Source of the DNA: Turicibacter sp. | GTDB lineage: Bacteria > Bacillota_I > Bacilli_A > MOL361 > Turicibacteraceae | Assembly (NCBI GenBank): GCA_009787345.1 | Contig: WRGF01000209.1 | Span: 1 to 38,465 of the forward strand | DNA length: 38,465 nt | Reading direction: 5' to 3' | Part shown: positions 23,467-31,946 of the stretch, piece by piece | Layout: every line of letters starts with the position of its first letter | Numbering within the stretch: position 1 is the stretch's first letter | Position numbers and translations under genes: made by a program | The notes under the pieces: model-generated | Database searches by the model: none | What the model was told of the DNA's origin: nothing | What the model saw: only the letters and a program-made list of their open reading frames with translations

Positions 23467-25086
23467 TTACCTGCGGTCAAATGCTGTTTGCCATACATCA
23501 ACCAACTCGCCGACACCGATGTTTTCCAACGTTTGTTGGAATGCCGCCCAAGTATCGTCATTTAAAGGCTGCTGCCCTGTGATAAATGCTGCTTCTTGCT
23601 GCTCCAAGAACATATTAAGGTCAGCATTGATTAATGCGATTTGGTCTGCTTCTTCTGCTAAAAGCATGGTTGGAGGGAATGGTACTTTTCCGAATGCCAA
23701 GATATTATTGGCAGTTTCTTGTGCAATGAAATCACGGAATGTCAGGTCAGCCGGTGTGCTGGCATCTGGCAGGACCGGTGGGAAATCTTGAAGGACGTGT
23801 GGCCCAGGGAACCCGTAAAATGGAGTAACAACGCCGCGGGTCTGGTCATCAGTCAAATCACGGCCTGGGGCAACGACAAATACTTCTTCCCCTTGGCTGT
23901 TGACAGCGCGCTCATAGTACGCACCTTCAGGACCAAAGAACGAGAATAATGATCCTTCCTCAGAATAGAAGAAGTCTACCCAACGCATGGTTGCTTCCGG
24001 GCTTGGGTTAGTGTTGGTGATGACAAATGTACCTGCTGCCATCCCTGGTGCCCTTTGGATAACCGGTGTCGGTGCCCAGTCACTGATTAAAGGCCTGAAC
24101 ATTGGGTTATTCAACCCTTCTTCATCAGTTTGCTGCAAGAAGAACATGGAGTACCAGCTCTGGAAGAACCCTACTTGGTTATTTTGCCCAAGTGCAGAGT
24201 TTTGCTCGGAAGATAAGGAGAAGATTTCAGGGTGAAGGATGCCTTCCTCAAATGCCATCCGCATCCATTCCAAATAAGCACGGTAATTATCTGTCGTAGC
24301 ATTAAACTGAACCGTCCCATCAATCACTTCATGTGCACGGGTCGTAATGCCGAATACAGATAACATCCAGTTACGGGCATGGACCCATTGCAGCCCATCC
24401 GAAATCGGGAAAACAGGGGCGCCGATGATTTCAGGCATTTCATCACGGAAACGTAGCATTAAGGCAGTAAATTCATCTAAGGTAGTAGGCACTTCCGCAT
24501 CTAAAGCATCTAGCCAAGTCCCGTTATACCACATGGGCTGAACCATCCAGGAAGCTTCTGCTGACTGGTTGATTTGAGGCAATGCATAAATATTCCCATC
24601 CGGTGCCGTGATATTTTGTCGGATTTCTGGATTTTCAGCCAATAAGCGGCTTAAATTGGGTGCATATTGTTCGATTAAATCCTGAAGGGGCAATAGCATC
24701 CCTTGGGAACCGAACTCGATTTGCTGGGCCGCACTCATTCCAGCCCCCAAAATAACATCAGGTAATTGGCCTGAATTCAAAGCTAAGTTTAAGTTGGTGG
24801 AGAAGTCGCCCGTCGGCGGTGTCGTGAAGTCAAAATTAATGTTGGTTTTTTCTGCCAGCTCGATAAAGAATGGCATATCAGACCAGTCGCTGAGCCCCAT
24901 GTGCGGCCCCATCATGCTTAAGGTAATCGGCTCATCCACAATTGGCCAACCTGTCTGGTTCACTGCAGCGGCTTCGCTGTTTGTACCGACCCCAGCAGTG
25001 TCATTGCCCCCACATGCAGCAAGGGCTAATCCAAGCATGGTGGCAGCAACAATTTTGTAACTTTTCGAAAACTTAAAGTTTGTCAT
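23467..25086 (-). CDS. carbohydrate ABC-transporter substrate-binding lipoprotein (LplA type)
   Basis: A 539-residue lipoprotein with lipobox LALAAC (lipidated C25) and an extracellular periplasmic-binding-protein fold of the large LplA/YtcQ class. Family segments include PGMAAGTFVITNTNPSPEATMRWVDFFYSEEG near 325-355. It should bind an oligosaccharide for the two permeases encoded just upstream. No ATPase gene is present in the operon, which is usual, because such systems share an MsmX-type ATPase. The mature protein is Asp- and Glu-rich. The ligand is not predictable. Confidence 0.93.
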   Translation of the reverse strand: MTNFKFSKSYKIVAATMLGLALAACGGNDTAGVGTNSEAAAVNQTGWPIVDEPITLSMMGPHMGLSDWSDMPFFIELAEKTNINFDFTTPPTGDFSTNLNLALNSGQLPDVILGAGMSAAQQIEFGSQGMLLPLQDLIEQYAPNLSRLLAENPEIRQNITAPDGNIYALPQINQSAEASWMVQPMWYNGTWLDALDAEVPTTLDEFTALMLRFRDEMPEIIGAPVFPISDGLQWVHARNWMLSVFGITTRAHEVIDGTVQFNATTDNYRAYLEWMRMAFEEGILHPEIFSLSSEQNSALGQNNQVGFFQSWYSMFFLQQTDEEGLNNPMFRPLISDWAPTPVIQRAPGMAAGTFVITNTNPSPEATMRWVDFFYSEEGSLFSFFGPEGAYYERAVNSQGEEVFVVAPGRDLTDDQTRGVVTPFYGFPGPHVLQDFPPVLPDASTPADLTFRDFIAQETANNILAFGKVPFPPTMLLAEEADQIALINADLNMFLEQQEAAFITGQQPLNDDTWAAFQQTLENIGVGELVDVWQTAFDRR

Positions 25087-25189
25087 AATAATACCTCCTA
25101 TAATTTATATCATTTTATGGCAACAATTCCCCATTGGGGACTTCCCCATACCTTCCTGCCGGCCAAAGCCAACCTCAAAGTTGCCGGAA

Positions 25190-26125
25190 TTATCCTTTCA
25201 ATGAACCAATCATAACCCCTTTAACAAAGTATTTTTGCAAGAATGGGTAAATCATAATGATTGGAAGTGTGGAAACAATCATAACCCCGTAACGGATAAC
25301 TTGTGAAAGTTGCTGCCTTGTGTGCATAAATGCTGCTGTCGTGGCATCCATAGTACCGGGTTCAGGCATAGATGCCATTTCCTGCATGACCAAAATTTCA
25401 CGCAAGATTAATTGCAATGGGAACATGGTGCGGTCATTTAGATAAATCAAAGCCCCAAACCAACTATTCCAGTGCCCCACCCCGAAGAATAAAGCCATGA
25501 CGGCAATGATAGGCAGCGATAATGGTAAAATAATTTTAAAGAACATGGCAATGTCTGAACAACCATCGATGATCGCCGCTTCTTCCATTTCCCTAGGGAT
25601 TGTTGACTGGAAGAACGTCCTGGTGACAACGATATTGAAAACAGAAGTTGCACCTGGCAAAATTATGGCCCAAATGGTATCAAGCATTCCCATCCGAACC
25701 ACTAGTTGGAAAGTTGGAATCAAGCCGCCGCTGACAAACATAGTAATCATGATGAAGGTCATGAAGAATTTTTTCCCTTTGAATTCAGGCCGGGCTAGGG
25801 CATAGGCACATGGAATCGTCACCATTAAGTTAATGGCTGTCCCTAAAATCGTATAAATAATTGTATTGGCATACCCTTGCCAAATCTGTTGGTTAGCAAA
25901 TATTAAGCGGTACCCTTCAAAGGTAATTCCTTTTGGCAAGAGCCACATGGCCCCGGAATTAACATAGTTAGGGTCGCTGATAGAGGCGCTCAAGATGTAA
26001 ATCAACGGATACATCGTAATGAGGAGGGCCCCTACCAAGAACGCATAGACAAACCCAAGGAATACCTTATCGGCAGGACTGTCTTTAATGGCTGAGTATT
26101 TTTTCCGTTTTCTCGAAATTACCAT
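25190..26125 (-). CDS. carbohydrate ABC-transporter permease (LplC/YtcP type)
   Basis: A 311-residue inner-membrane permease with six helices. It has the cytosolic coupling motif EEAAIIDGCSDIAMFFKIILPLSLP near 190-215 (the EAA loop that docks on the ATPase). It forms the import channel with the preceding permease. It begins 7 bases inside the end of that gene, so the two are translated together. A 103-bp gap separates it from the binding-protein gene. Confidence 0.94.
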   Translation of the reverse strand: MVISRKRKKYSAIKDSPADKVFLGFVYAFLVGALLITMYPLIYILSASISDPNYVNSGAMWLLPKGITFEGYRLIFANQQIWQGYANTIIYTILGTAINLMVTIPCAYALARPEFKGKKFFMTFIMITMFVSGGLIPTFQLVVRMGMLDTIWAIILPGATSVFNIVVTRTFFQSTIPREMEEAAIIDGCSDIAMFFKIILPLSLPIIAVMALFFGVGHWNSWFGALIYLNDRTMFPLQLILREILVMQEMASMPEPGTMDATTAAFMHTRQQLSQVIRYGVMIVSTLPIIMIYPFLQKYFVKGVMIGSLKG

Positions 26126-27087
26126 AATCCCACCTCACTTACTTTTTTAGCTACCCTGTTTACGATAATCAACAGGATAGCGTTGATAACAGAGTTGAAC
26201 AGCCCTACGGCAGCAGCGAAACTGAACTGCCCGCCGATAAGCCCTACTTCATACACGTAAGTCGCAATAACGTTGGAATGGGTCATGTTCATCGGCGTTT
26301 GGAGCAACAGCACCCGTTCAAAGCCCATAGCCATTAAGTTCCCTACGTTCATGATCAATAAGATGATGATGGTTGGCTTGATCGTCGGCAAGTTGATATG
26401 CCAAACCCGCTGAATCCTTGATGCGCCGTCTACGATTGCTGCTTCATGAAGGGTCGGGTCAACCCCCGCCAAGGCAGCCAGATAAATAATAGATGCCCAA
26501 CCGGTACTTTGCCAAACACCTGACCAAACGAACACGCTGCTGAACCACTCAGGGATCTGCAAGAAGGCGATAGGGCCCACCCCGAAGAATCCAAGGATAT
26601 GGTTGATAATCCCAGTTGTCGGGGATAAGAAGGAAATAATCATCCCACTCATGACCACGACGGAGATAAAATGCGGTGCATAAGTTGTTGTCTGGATAAA
26701 CTTCTTAAACATCCCGTCTTTCGCTTCATTGAAAGCCAGTGCCAAAATAATCGGCAGTGGAAAACCAATAACCAGTGCATATAGGTTAATATGCAGGGTA
26801 TTTCTGATCAGCGGCCAGAAGTGATGGGAATTAAAGAAACGGATGAAATGATCGAAACCTACCCATGGGCTATTAAAGAACCCGAGGGCTGGCCTAAAGT
26901 TTTGAAAAGCCATGACAACCCCATACATTGGGATGTAGGCAAATACGAAGATACTGATGAAGGCCGGCAATACGAATAAATAGAGCTGCCAACTATTTTT
27001 AAATTCCTTCAATTTGCTGCGTTTGTTCAGTTCCCCGAGTTCCGGGTGGACCACAGCCTTTCCTTGCAACTTGAGTTTTGCGTCCAA
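26119..27087 (-). CDS. carbohydrate ABC-transporter permease (LplB/YteP type)
   Basis: A 322-residue permease with six membrane helices and the EAA loop HEAAIVDGASRIQRVWHINLPTIKP near residue 220. It is the first gene of the operon and pairs with the LplC-type permease. I place the start at TTG 27087, seven bases after AGGAG, because the in-frame GTG further up overlaps that ribosome site. The operon is expected to be controlled by the membrane AraC protein and by catabolite repression at the cre site 65 bp upstream. Confidence 0.92.
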   Translation of the reverse strand: MDAKLKLQGKAVVHPELGELNKRSKLKEFKNSWQLYLFVLPAFISIFVFAYIPMYGVVMAFQNFRPALGFFNSPWVGFDHFIRFFNSHHFWPLIRNTLHINLYALVIGFPLPIILALAFNEAKDGMFKKFIQTTTYAPHFISVVVMSGMIISFLSPTTGIINHILGFFGVGPIAFLQIPEWFSSVFVWSGVWQSTGWASIIYLAALAGVDPTLHEAAIVDGASRIQRVWHINLPTIKPTIIILLIMNVGNLMAMGFERVLLLQTPMNMTHSNVIATYVYEVGLIGGQFSFAAAVGLFNSVINAILLIIVNRVAKKVSEVGLW

Positions 27088-27151
27088 ATGTACCACTCCT
27101 TTTCTCGTTTAGTGACCTGTATCCAACGCTGGCTAGTCACCACTTACCATA

Positions 27152-27166
27152 CTGAAAACGATACCA
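27152..27166. promoter_or_regulatory. cre site (CcpA operator) of the sugar operon
   Basis: TGAAAACGATACCA (27153-27166) fits the catabolite-responsive-element consensus TGNAANCGNWNNCW at every fixed position. It lies about 65 bp upstream of the first permease gene, likely downstream of or overlapping its promoter, where CcpA would repress. Confidence 0.8.
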
Positions 27167-27324
27167 CGAATTAGGGGAATTTAAAATGTGTATAAAATCC
27201 CACCCTATGCGCAAATAAGATTCATATGGTAATACCAGGGTTTTCTGCCCTTTTTCTTCACAAAAAAGAATACTCCTGATATTTTTGACAACCTGTACCT
27301 TTTGGTAGGGATCAGTGGATAACG

Positions 27325-27399
27325 AAAAAAAAGCCCACCAAAAAGAATAGGCTCGCTACTTCTTTTTGGTGGACCCCATTGTCCACTAGCTCTTGTATG
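27325..27399 (-). ncRNA. candidate small RNA or terminated leader upstream of the sugar operon
   Basis: A predicted transcript of about 75 bases. It starts near 27399 from a good promoter and ends in an intrinsic terminator. The terminator arms are 27360-27374 and 27333-27347 (CCACCAAAAAGAA with TTCTTTTTGGTGG), followed by eight T. Near the 5' end GTGGAC can pair with GTCCAC, which forms part of the terminator stem, so two folds compete. It may be an independent sRNA or an attenuator for the sugar operon 240 bp further on. No protein is encoded in it. Confidence 0.5.
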
Positions 27400-27405
27400 T
27401 TTTCA

Positions 27406-27434
27406 AGTATAACTCAAGCCTTTCCAAGACACAA
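27406..27434 (-). promoter_or_regulatory. promoter of the candidate small RNA
   Basis: On the minus strand a -35 TTGTGT (27429-27434), a 17-bp spacer and a -10 TATACT (27406-27411). It lies between the exporter terminator and the sRNA terminator, so it explains the second terminator. Confidence 0.55.
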
Positions 27435-27484
27435 TACCCCAAAGGCACTTTTTACCATAATAACGTTTACCTTCCAAATCCTGT

Positions 27485-27542
27485 TAAAATAAAAGCAACC
27501 ACCCTGATAATCCCTAAAACTATGGGATTATCAGGGGCGGTT
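27485..27542 (-). terminator. terminator of the ABC exporter operon
   Basis: A long stem, 27496-27514/27523-27542, has a perfect CCCTGATAATCCC/GGGATTATCAGGG core and outer CAACC/GGTTG. On the minus strand it is followed by CTTTTATTTT. Confidence 0.9.
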
Positions 27543-27549
27543 GCACAAC

Positions 27550-29349
27550 TTATGCCAACTTATCCAAAATATTGAACTGGGAGTTGAACAGTTCGTAGTA
27601 ACGGCCTTTTTCCTCTAACAGTTCATCGTGGGAGCCGCTTTCTACGATTTGCTTGTCGGAAACGTAGAAAATCCTTGAAGCGTTCTTGATGGTGGACAGG
27701 CGGTGGGCGATGACGAAGCTGGTGCGCCCTTCGAGGAGTTTATCCAAAGCGATTTGCAGGTCTTTTTCCGTTTTGGTGTCAATGCTTGATGTGGCTTCAT
27801 CCAAGATGAGGATTTTCGGGTTCCTTAGCAACGTACGGGCGAAGGAAATCAACTGCCTTTGGCCTGCTGATAAGTTGCTTCCCCGCTCTTTGACAACGGT
27901 ATCATAGCCATTTGGCATTTCCATGATGAAGTCGTGGGCCATGACGGCTTTGGCAGCTGCCATGACTTCTTCGTCGGTGGCATCCAGTTTCCCATACAGG
28001 ATGTTTTCCTTGATGGTGCCGGAGAAGATGAAGGTATCTTGCATCATGACCCCCATCTGCCCACGAAGGGAAGCCAGGCTCACTTGGCTTATGTCCTCCC
28101 CGTCAACGAGGATGCGCCCTTTTTCCAGGTTGTAAAACCTTGAAATCAGGTTGATGATGGTGGATTTCCCGGCACCGGTAGGGCCTACCAAGGCGATGGT
28201 TTCTCCTTTTTTCACTTCAAAGTTAACGTTCTCTAAGATCGTCTTGCTGGAATCGTAGGCGAAAGTGACATCTTCAAATGTAATATTTCCAACAATCGAA
28301 GGCATGGTTTTAGCATGTTCCACGTCGGAAATTTCCAAAGGGGTGTCCAGGGTTTCAAAAATCCGCTCAAGATAGGCTGAGGCATTGATGAGGGAGTTGT
28401 AGAAGTTCCCGATGTTGATGAGGGGGTTCCACAAGTTGTTGAGATAGCCCATGAAAGCGATGAGCACACCGGCAGAAATGTTGAGGTGCCCGAAGTAAAT
28501 GGCGACGAAAATGACCAGGGCGGTGGTGAGGGCGGAGATGACGTTAAGTACCGGGTGCATGATGAACAGGCGCTTGATAGCGGACATCCAGGAACTGCGG
28601 TACTGCTTGTTGACATCGTCGAAAATTTCTCCATTGACCTCTTCGCGAGCAAACGATTGAGTGACTTTGACCCCTTCGATGCTTTCTGCGATGTAGGCAT
28701 TCATGTTGGATTGCTTGTTGGAAAGTACTTGGAATGCCCGGCGCTGGGAGTTTTTAATGAGTAATGTCACCAAAACGACGATGGGAAACAATGCCAAACT
28801 GATACCCGCCAAGCGTGCATCCATCAAAAGCATGAAAGCGAAAGTCATAATCAAGGACAATAAATCTGAAATCAGGTTGATGAGCCCGCTGGATAAAATC
28901 TCACTGAGGGAGTTGATGTAGTTGACCACCCGGATGAGGATTTTCCCGTGGGGGCGGGAATCGAAATAATTAAAGGAAAGCTTTTGCAGATGGACGAAAA
29001 TATCTTCCCGCATGTCCATAAGAATCTGCTGCCCAAGCCTAGTAATTTGATTAATCCTTAGGTTGGTACAAATCCCCGACACCAAAAGCCCCGCCAAAAA
29101 GATGGCCGCAAGCATAATGAGCTGTCCGTAATTTTGATTGGGGATGCTGTAATCAATGGCATAGCGAAGAAGGAATGGCCCAATGACAAGACCGATATTT
29201 CCCAGGAAAATAATGCTAAGGACCTTCAGCATTTGTTTACGGTATGGCCCAATGTATTTGAAAATACGCATGAGGCTTTTAAAATCCAAGCGCTCTTCCA
29301 GTTCTTCATCTTCGTTAAAGGTATTGCGTTTAGCGGTTTGCGCTGCCAT
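27550..29349 (-). CDS. heterodimeric ABC exporter, catalytically complete subunit (LmrD/BmrD-like)
   Basis: A 599-residue half-transporter: about 70 cytosolic residues, six membrane helices, then an ATPase domain. Walker A is GPTGAGKST, the signature LSAGQRQ, Walker B with catalytic Glu ILILDEATSSID, and the switch His is in VIAHRLST. All hydrolysis residues are present, unlike its partner. With the preceding gene it should form an asymmetric exporter for drugs, lipids or peptides. Its ATG starts immediately after the partner's stop (TAAATG), with GGAGGG in the end of the upstream gene, so the two are made in equal amounts. A strong terminator follows. Confidence 0.94.
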   Translation of the reverse strand: MAAQTAKRNTFNEDEELEERLDFKSLMRIFKYIGPYRKQMLKVLSIIFLGNIGLVIGPFLLRYAIDYSIPNQNYGQLIMLAAIFLAGLLVSGICTNLRINQITRLGQQILMDMREDIFVHLQKLSFNYFDSRPHGKILIRVVNYINSLSEILSSGLINLISDLLSLIMTFAFMLLMDARLAGISLALFPIVVLVTLLIKNSQRRAFQVLSNKQSNMNAYIAESIEGVKVTQSFAREEVNGEIFDDVNKQYRSSWMSAIKRLFIMHPVLNVISALTTALVIFVAIYFGHLNISAGVLIAFMGYLNNLWNPLINIGNFYNSLINASAYLERIFETLDTPLEISDVEHAKTMPSIVGNITFEDVTFAYDSSKTILENVNFEVKKGETIALVGPTGAGKSTIINLISRFYNLEKGRILVDGEDISQVSLASLRGQMGVMMQDTFIFSGTIKENILYGKLDATDEEVMAAAKAVMAHDFIMEMPNGYDTVVKERGSNLSAGQRQLISFARTLLRNPKILILDEATSSIDTKTEKDLQIALDKLLEGRTSFVIAHRLSTIKNASRIFYVSDKQIVESGSHDELLEEKGRYYELFNSQFNILDKLA

Positions 29350-31092
29350 TTAAACCACCCTCCCTTCCAAAAATTCACCCATTTGGGATTGATAAATGTC
29401 GTAATAATAACCTTTTTTGTCGAGTAGACCAGCGTGGTTGCCCCGTTCGACAATCCTCCCGTTTTCCATGACGAAAATCTGGTCGGCATCAATGGCACTG
29501 GAAACCCGGCTGGCGATGACAATGGTGGTAATCCCGTGGCCGATTTTTTTAAGTTCTTCTTGGATTTTAAATTCCGTTTCCATATCCACTGCAGATGTCG
29601 TATCGTCCAAAATCAGGATGGATGGCTCTTTTAAAAGAGCCCGTGCCAAGGAAACCCGTTGTTTTTGCCCGCCAGAAAGCCCAGTCCCCCGTTCACCGAT
29701 GATGGTGTCGTATTGGTCCTCAAGCTTCATGACGAAGTTATGGGCATCGGCACGCATGGCAGATTCCACAATCTTTTCCCGGGAAATATCCGGTGCGGAA
29801 AAGGCGATGTTTTGGCGGACGGAGTCGGAGAACAGGAACACATCCTGCATGACATTGGCGATGGAGCCCCGAAGGGTTTTCAAGTCGTATTTCTTCACAT
29901 TTTCCCCGTCGATGAACACATCGCCATCTGTAGGGTCGTAAAAACGGCTGATCATGCTGACCAGGGTGGATTTCCCAGAGCCGGTTTCGCCGAGGATGGC
30001 AACCTTTTGCCCTTTGGAAATTTCCAGGTTGATGTCGTGAAGCACCTTCGTCTGAAGGTCGTCCTGGTAAAAGAAGTTGACATTTTTGAACTGGATGTCC
30101 CCTTCCACCGGTTTTTCGACTGGGTTTTGCACTTGGATGGTGCTTTCGACTTTCAACATCTCCTGGATTTTTTGGCTGGATGCGATGTAACGCTGGGTGT
30201 CGTTCAATAACCAGCCTGACATCCTCATAGGCATGGAAAGCATCCACATGAAGTTCCCATAGGCCACAAATTCCCCCATGGTCATTTCGCCACGCATGAT
30301 AAACCAACCCCCTAGCAGCATGATGATGACCTGAAGGCTTCCGGTCAACCCGTCAAGCAAAGGAAGGTATTTCCCCCAAACAGAAGCGGATTCGATGTTT
30401 TTCTCACGGAAGTCCCGGTTATGCTTGCGGAATTTTTCGATTTCATAATCTTCGTTGACAAACACTTTAACGATCCGGTTGCCGCTAATGTTTTCCTTGA
30501 CCATGGAGTTCAGTCGGGAAAAACTCTCACGGATGTTTCCAAAAGTGGGACGGACTTCATAGCATAGCCGTTTGGCGAAGTATGCCATAAACGGCGTCAC
30601 ACAAAGAATCGCCAGTGTAAGCGTTAAATTAATCCGTGCCAGCATAAAAATGGCAATGATGAAAAAGATGCTGTTTTCTACGATGTTGTAGCAAACCCAA
30701 CTTAAAAAGTGGCGGATAGTCTCCGTATCCCCGGTCATGCGGGCCATAATGTCGCCCATCTGGTTTTGCTTGAAATAATCCACGTCAAGCTCCTGCATTT
30801 TATTGTACAGGTCATCCTTGATTTGAAAAATCGCATTTTGCCCTACCGTTTCAGACAAGAGGCGGTAGCTGTAGCGCAGGGCCTCCCTGATGACAGTGGC
30901 GCCGACGATGCCTAAAAGCAATGAGGGCAATAAGTCAATTTGTCCCCCGTTGATGACTTCGTCCACGACCCGCCCGGTCAAAAGCGGTATGTATACGCTG
31001 ACGGCTGTTGCCAGGATAATCATAAGCACGACGATGGTGATGCGTATCCACCAGCGTTTGGCATATCCAAAAATCCACTTGATGCTCTCCAT
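29350..31092 (-). CDS. heterodimeric ABC exporter, degenerate-site subunit (LmrC/BmrC-like)
   Basis: A 580-residue half-transporter with six membrane helices and an ATPase domain. Walker A GETGSGKST and signature LSGGQKQR are intact. The catalytic Glu is Asp (LILDDTTSAVD) and the switch His is Ser (VIASRVSS). This is the usual asymmetry of LmrCD, BmrCD and TM287/288: one silent and one active ATP site. The ATG at 31092 follows AGGGG at good spacing; an upstream in-frame ATG (31125) has no ribosome site. An 18-codon open frame ends one base before this ATG, suggesting translational or transcriptional attenuation as known for bmrCD. Confidence 0.93.
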   Translation of the reverse strand: MESIKWIFGYAKRWWIRITIVVLMIILATAVSVYIPLLTGRVVDEVINGGQIDLLPSLLLGIVGATVIREALRYSYRLLSETVGQNAIFQIKDDLYNKMQELDVDYFKQNQMGDIMARMTGDTETIRHFLSWVCYNIVENSIFFIIAIFMLARINLTLTLAILCVTPFMAYFAKRLCYEVRPTFGNIRESFSRLNSMVKENISGNRIVKVFVNEDYEIEKFRKHNRDFREKNIESASVWGKYLPLLDGLTGSLQVIIMLLGGWFIMRGEMTMGEFVAYGNFMWMLSMPMRMSGWLLNDTQRYIASSQKIQEMLKVESTIQVQNPVEKPVEGDIQFKNVNFFYQDDLQTKVLHDINLEISKGQKVAILGETGSGKSTLVSMISRFYDPTDGDVFIDGENVKKYDLKTLRGSIANVMQDVFLFSDSVRQNIAFSAPDISREKIVESAMRADAHNFVMKLEDQYDTIIGERGTGLSGGQKQRVSLARALLKEPSILILDDTTSAVDMETEFKIQEELKKIGHGITTIVIASRVSSAIDADQIFVMENGRIVERGNHAGLLDKKGYYYDIYQSQMGEFLEGRVV

Positions 31093-31093
31093 G

Positions 31094-31150
31094 TTAAATC
31101 CCCTTTCGTGACAAATCAAACCCATGCGAAAAACGCCACATGGGTTTCAT
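31094..31150 (-). CDS. possible 18-codon leader peptide of the ABC exporter operon
   Basis: A short frame encoding MKPMWRFSHGFDLSRKGI ends with TAA one base before the exporter ATG. Its own ATG lies 9 bases after a TATAAT -10 element, so its mRNA would be leaderless or nearly so. The frame overlaps a hairpin, AAACCCATG (31139-31147) with CATGGGTTT (31118-31126). B. subtilis bmrCD is controlled by translation of a leader peptide; this arrangement is compatible but unproven. Confidence 0.4.
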   Translation of the reverse strand: MKPMWRFSHGFDLSRKGI

Positions 31151-31159
31151 GTTAAAGAT

Positions 31160-31188
31160 ATTATACTCCCTTCTGCCGCTGTTGGCTA
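31160..31188 (-). promoter_or_regulatory. promoter of the ABC exporter operon
   Basis: On the minus strand a consensus -10 TATAAT (31160-31165) lies 17 bp from a weak -35 TAGCCA (31183-31188). The predicted start falls at or just before the leader-peptide ATG. Confidence 0.6.
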
Positions 31189-31199
31189 GATATTATTTG

Positions 31200-31940
31200 A
31201 TGATTTTTTGGAAAACGTACTGTAGCTTAACTTTTCTGGCTTTAATTCAGGGCACCTCTAATAATTCCAATTCAGCCGAATTTACAGTCTTTTTCCGCCC
31301 ATCCTAATAGCCCTCCAAAGGAGGATACCTTCCTATGGAAGGGAGGGGACCCTGCCAGTAAAAATACCATGAAGCTCCGCTCCACTTCACTGCGATGCTC
31401 TAAATCTTTTTTGCGCCAAGGAGCACAAGGTCGTGAGCTCCGTAGAAGCATTTTCACTTCCTCGGCTCGACGAAAAAACCTCGCAAATACGGGCAAGGCT
31501 CTTACGGAATTCTTGTTCTGAGGAAGGTTACGTAGTGAGTACCGTAGGAACAAAGCAAGTTAATAGAAGTACCCTTTAGTTAAATCGAACTTCTCTGAGA
31601 CTTGTGAGTCGTAATTTTCAGTAAATTCCCTTACTAAAAACAGGTATGCTTAAAAAGCGGATGGGCTCTGAATTTCTCAAAAACTCCCCCTGTCTCCTCA
31701 ACGTGAGAGCCTATTCATCGGTTTGACGTACTTTTTATGCGGCGGAGCCGTACTCCTGCGGTTTTTCCCTCCGCTGCTTCCATTGAATTATTTGGACTAG
31801 CAGAATGGCCGAATTTTGGGCGAAACACGCATTAAGTTCGTGACGGACTGCGCACATCATGGTTTCATCGGATAAATATCAGTGCATTGAGAATTGCTTC
31901 CTTTAGGGCAAGTTCCGAATAGCCCATATAATCCTGACGA
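31200..31940 (-). ncRNA. candidate large structured non-coding RNA
   Basis: About 740 bases without a credible protein, far longer than any other gap here. The only long frame (31272-31553, minus) reads as compositionally odd, Arg/Ser-rich sequence with no ribosome site. The minus strand holds many perfect hairpins: GCGGAG/CTCCGC (31769-31774/31742-31747), TTGTTC/GAACAA (31548-31553/31513-31518), CCTTCC-ATA-GGAAGG (31328-31342), CCTCC-TTT-GGAGG (31312-31324) and GGAGCAC/GTG..CTCC (about 31420-31441). Loops are A-rich on the minus strand (GGAAAAAC, GCAAAAAAG), typical of RNA. Size and style recall large bacterial RNAs such as ROOL or OLE, but I cannot confirm a family, and the exact ends are uncertain. 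Confidence 0.5.
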
Positions 31941-31946
31941 TAAAAA

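Noticed and set aside
25087-25189. Possible hairpins between the LplC-type permease and binding-protein genes
   Set aside because: Only short GC stems can be drawn and none has a T run or clear conservation signal; it is probably an ordinary spacer.
27393-27575. 60-residue plus-strand frame in the exporter-sugar operon spacer
   Set aside because: It has no ribosome site and runs across the exporter terminator.
29659-30210. 183-residue plus-strand frame antisense to the ABC exporter
   Set aside because: It is His/Phe/Asp-rich shadow translation of the ATPase domain with no start signal.
31272-31553. 93-residue open frame on the minus strand in the large spacer
   Set aside because: It has no ribosome site, odd Arg/Ser-rich composition and lies across strong hairpins, so it is better explained as a chance frame in a structured RNA.
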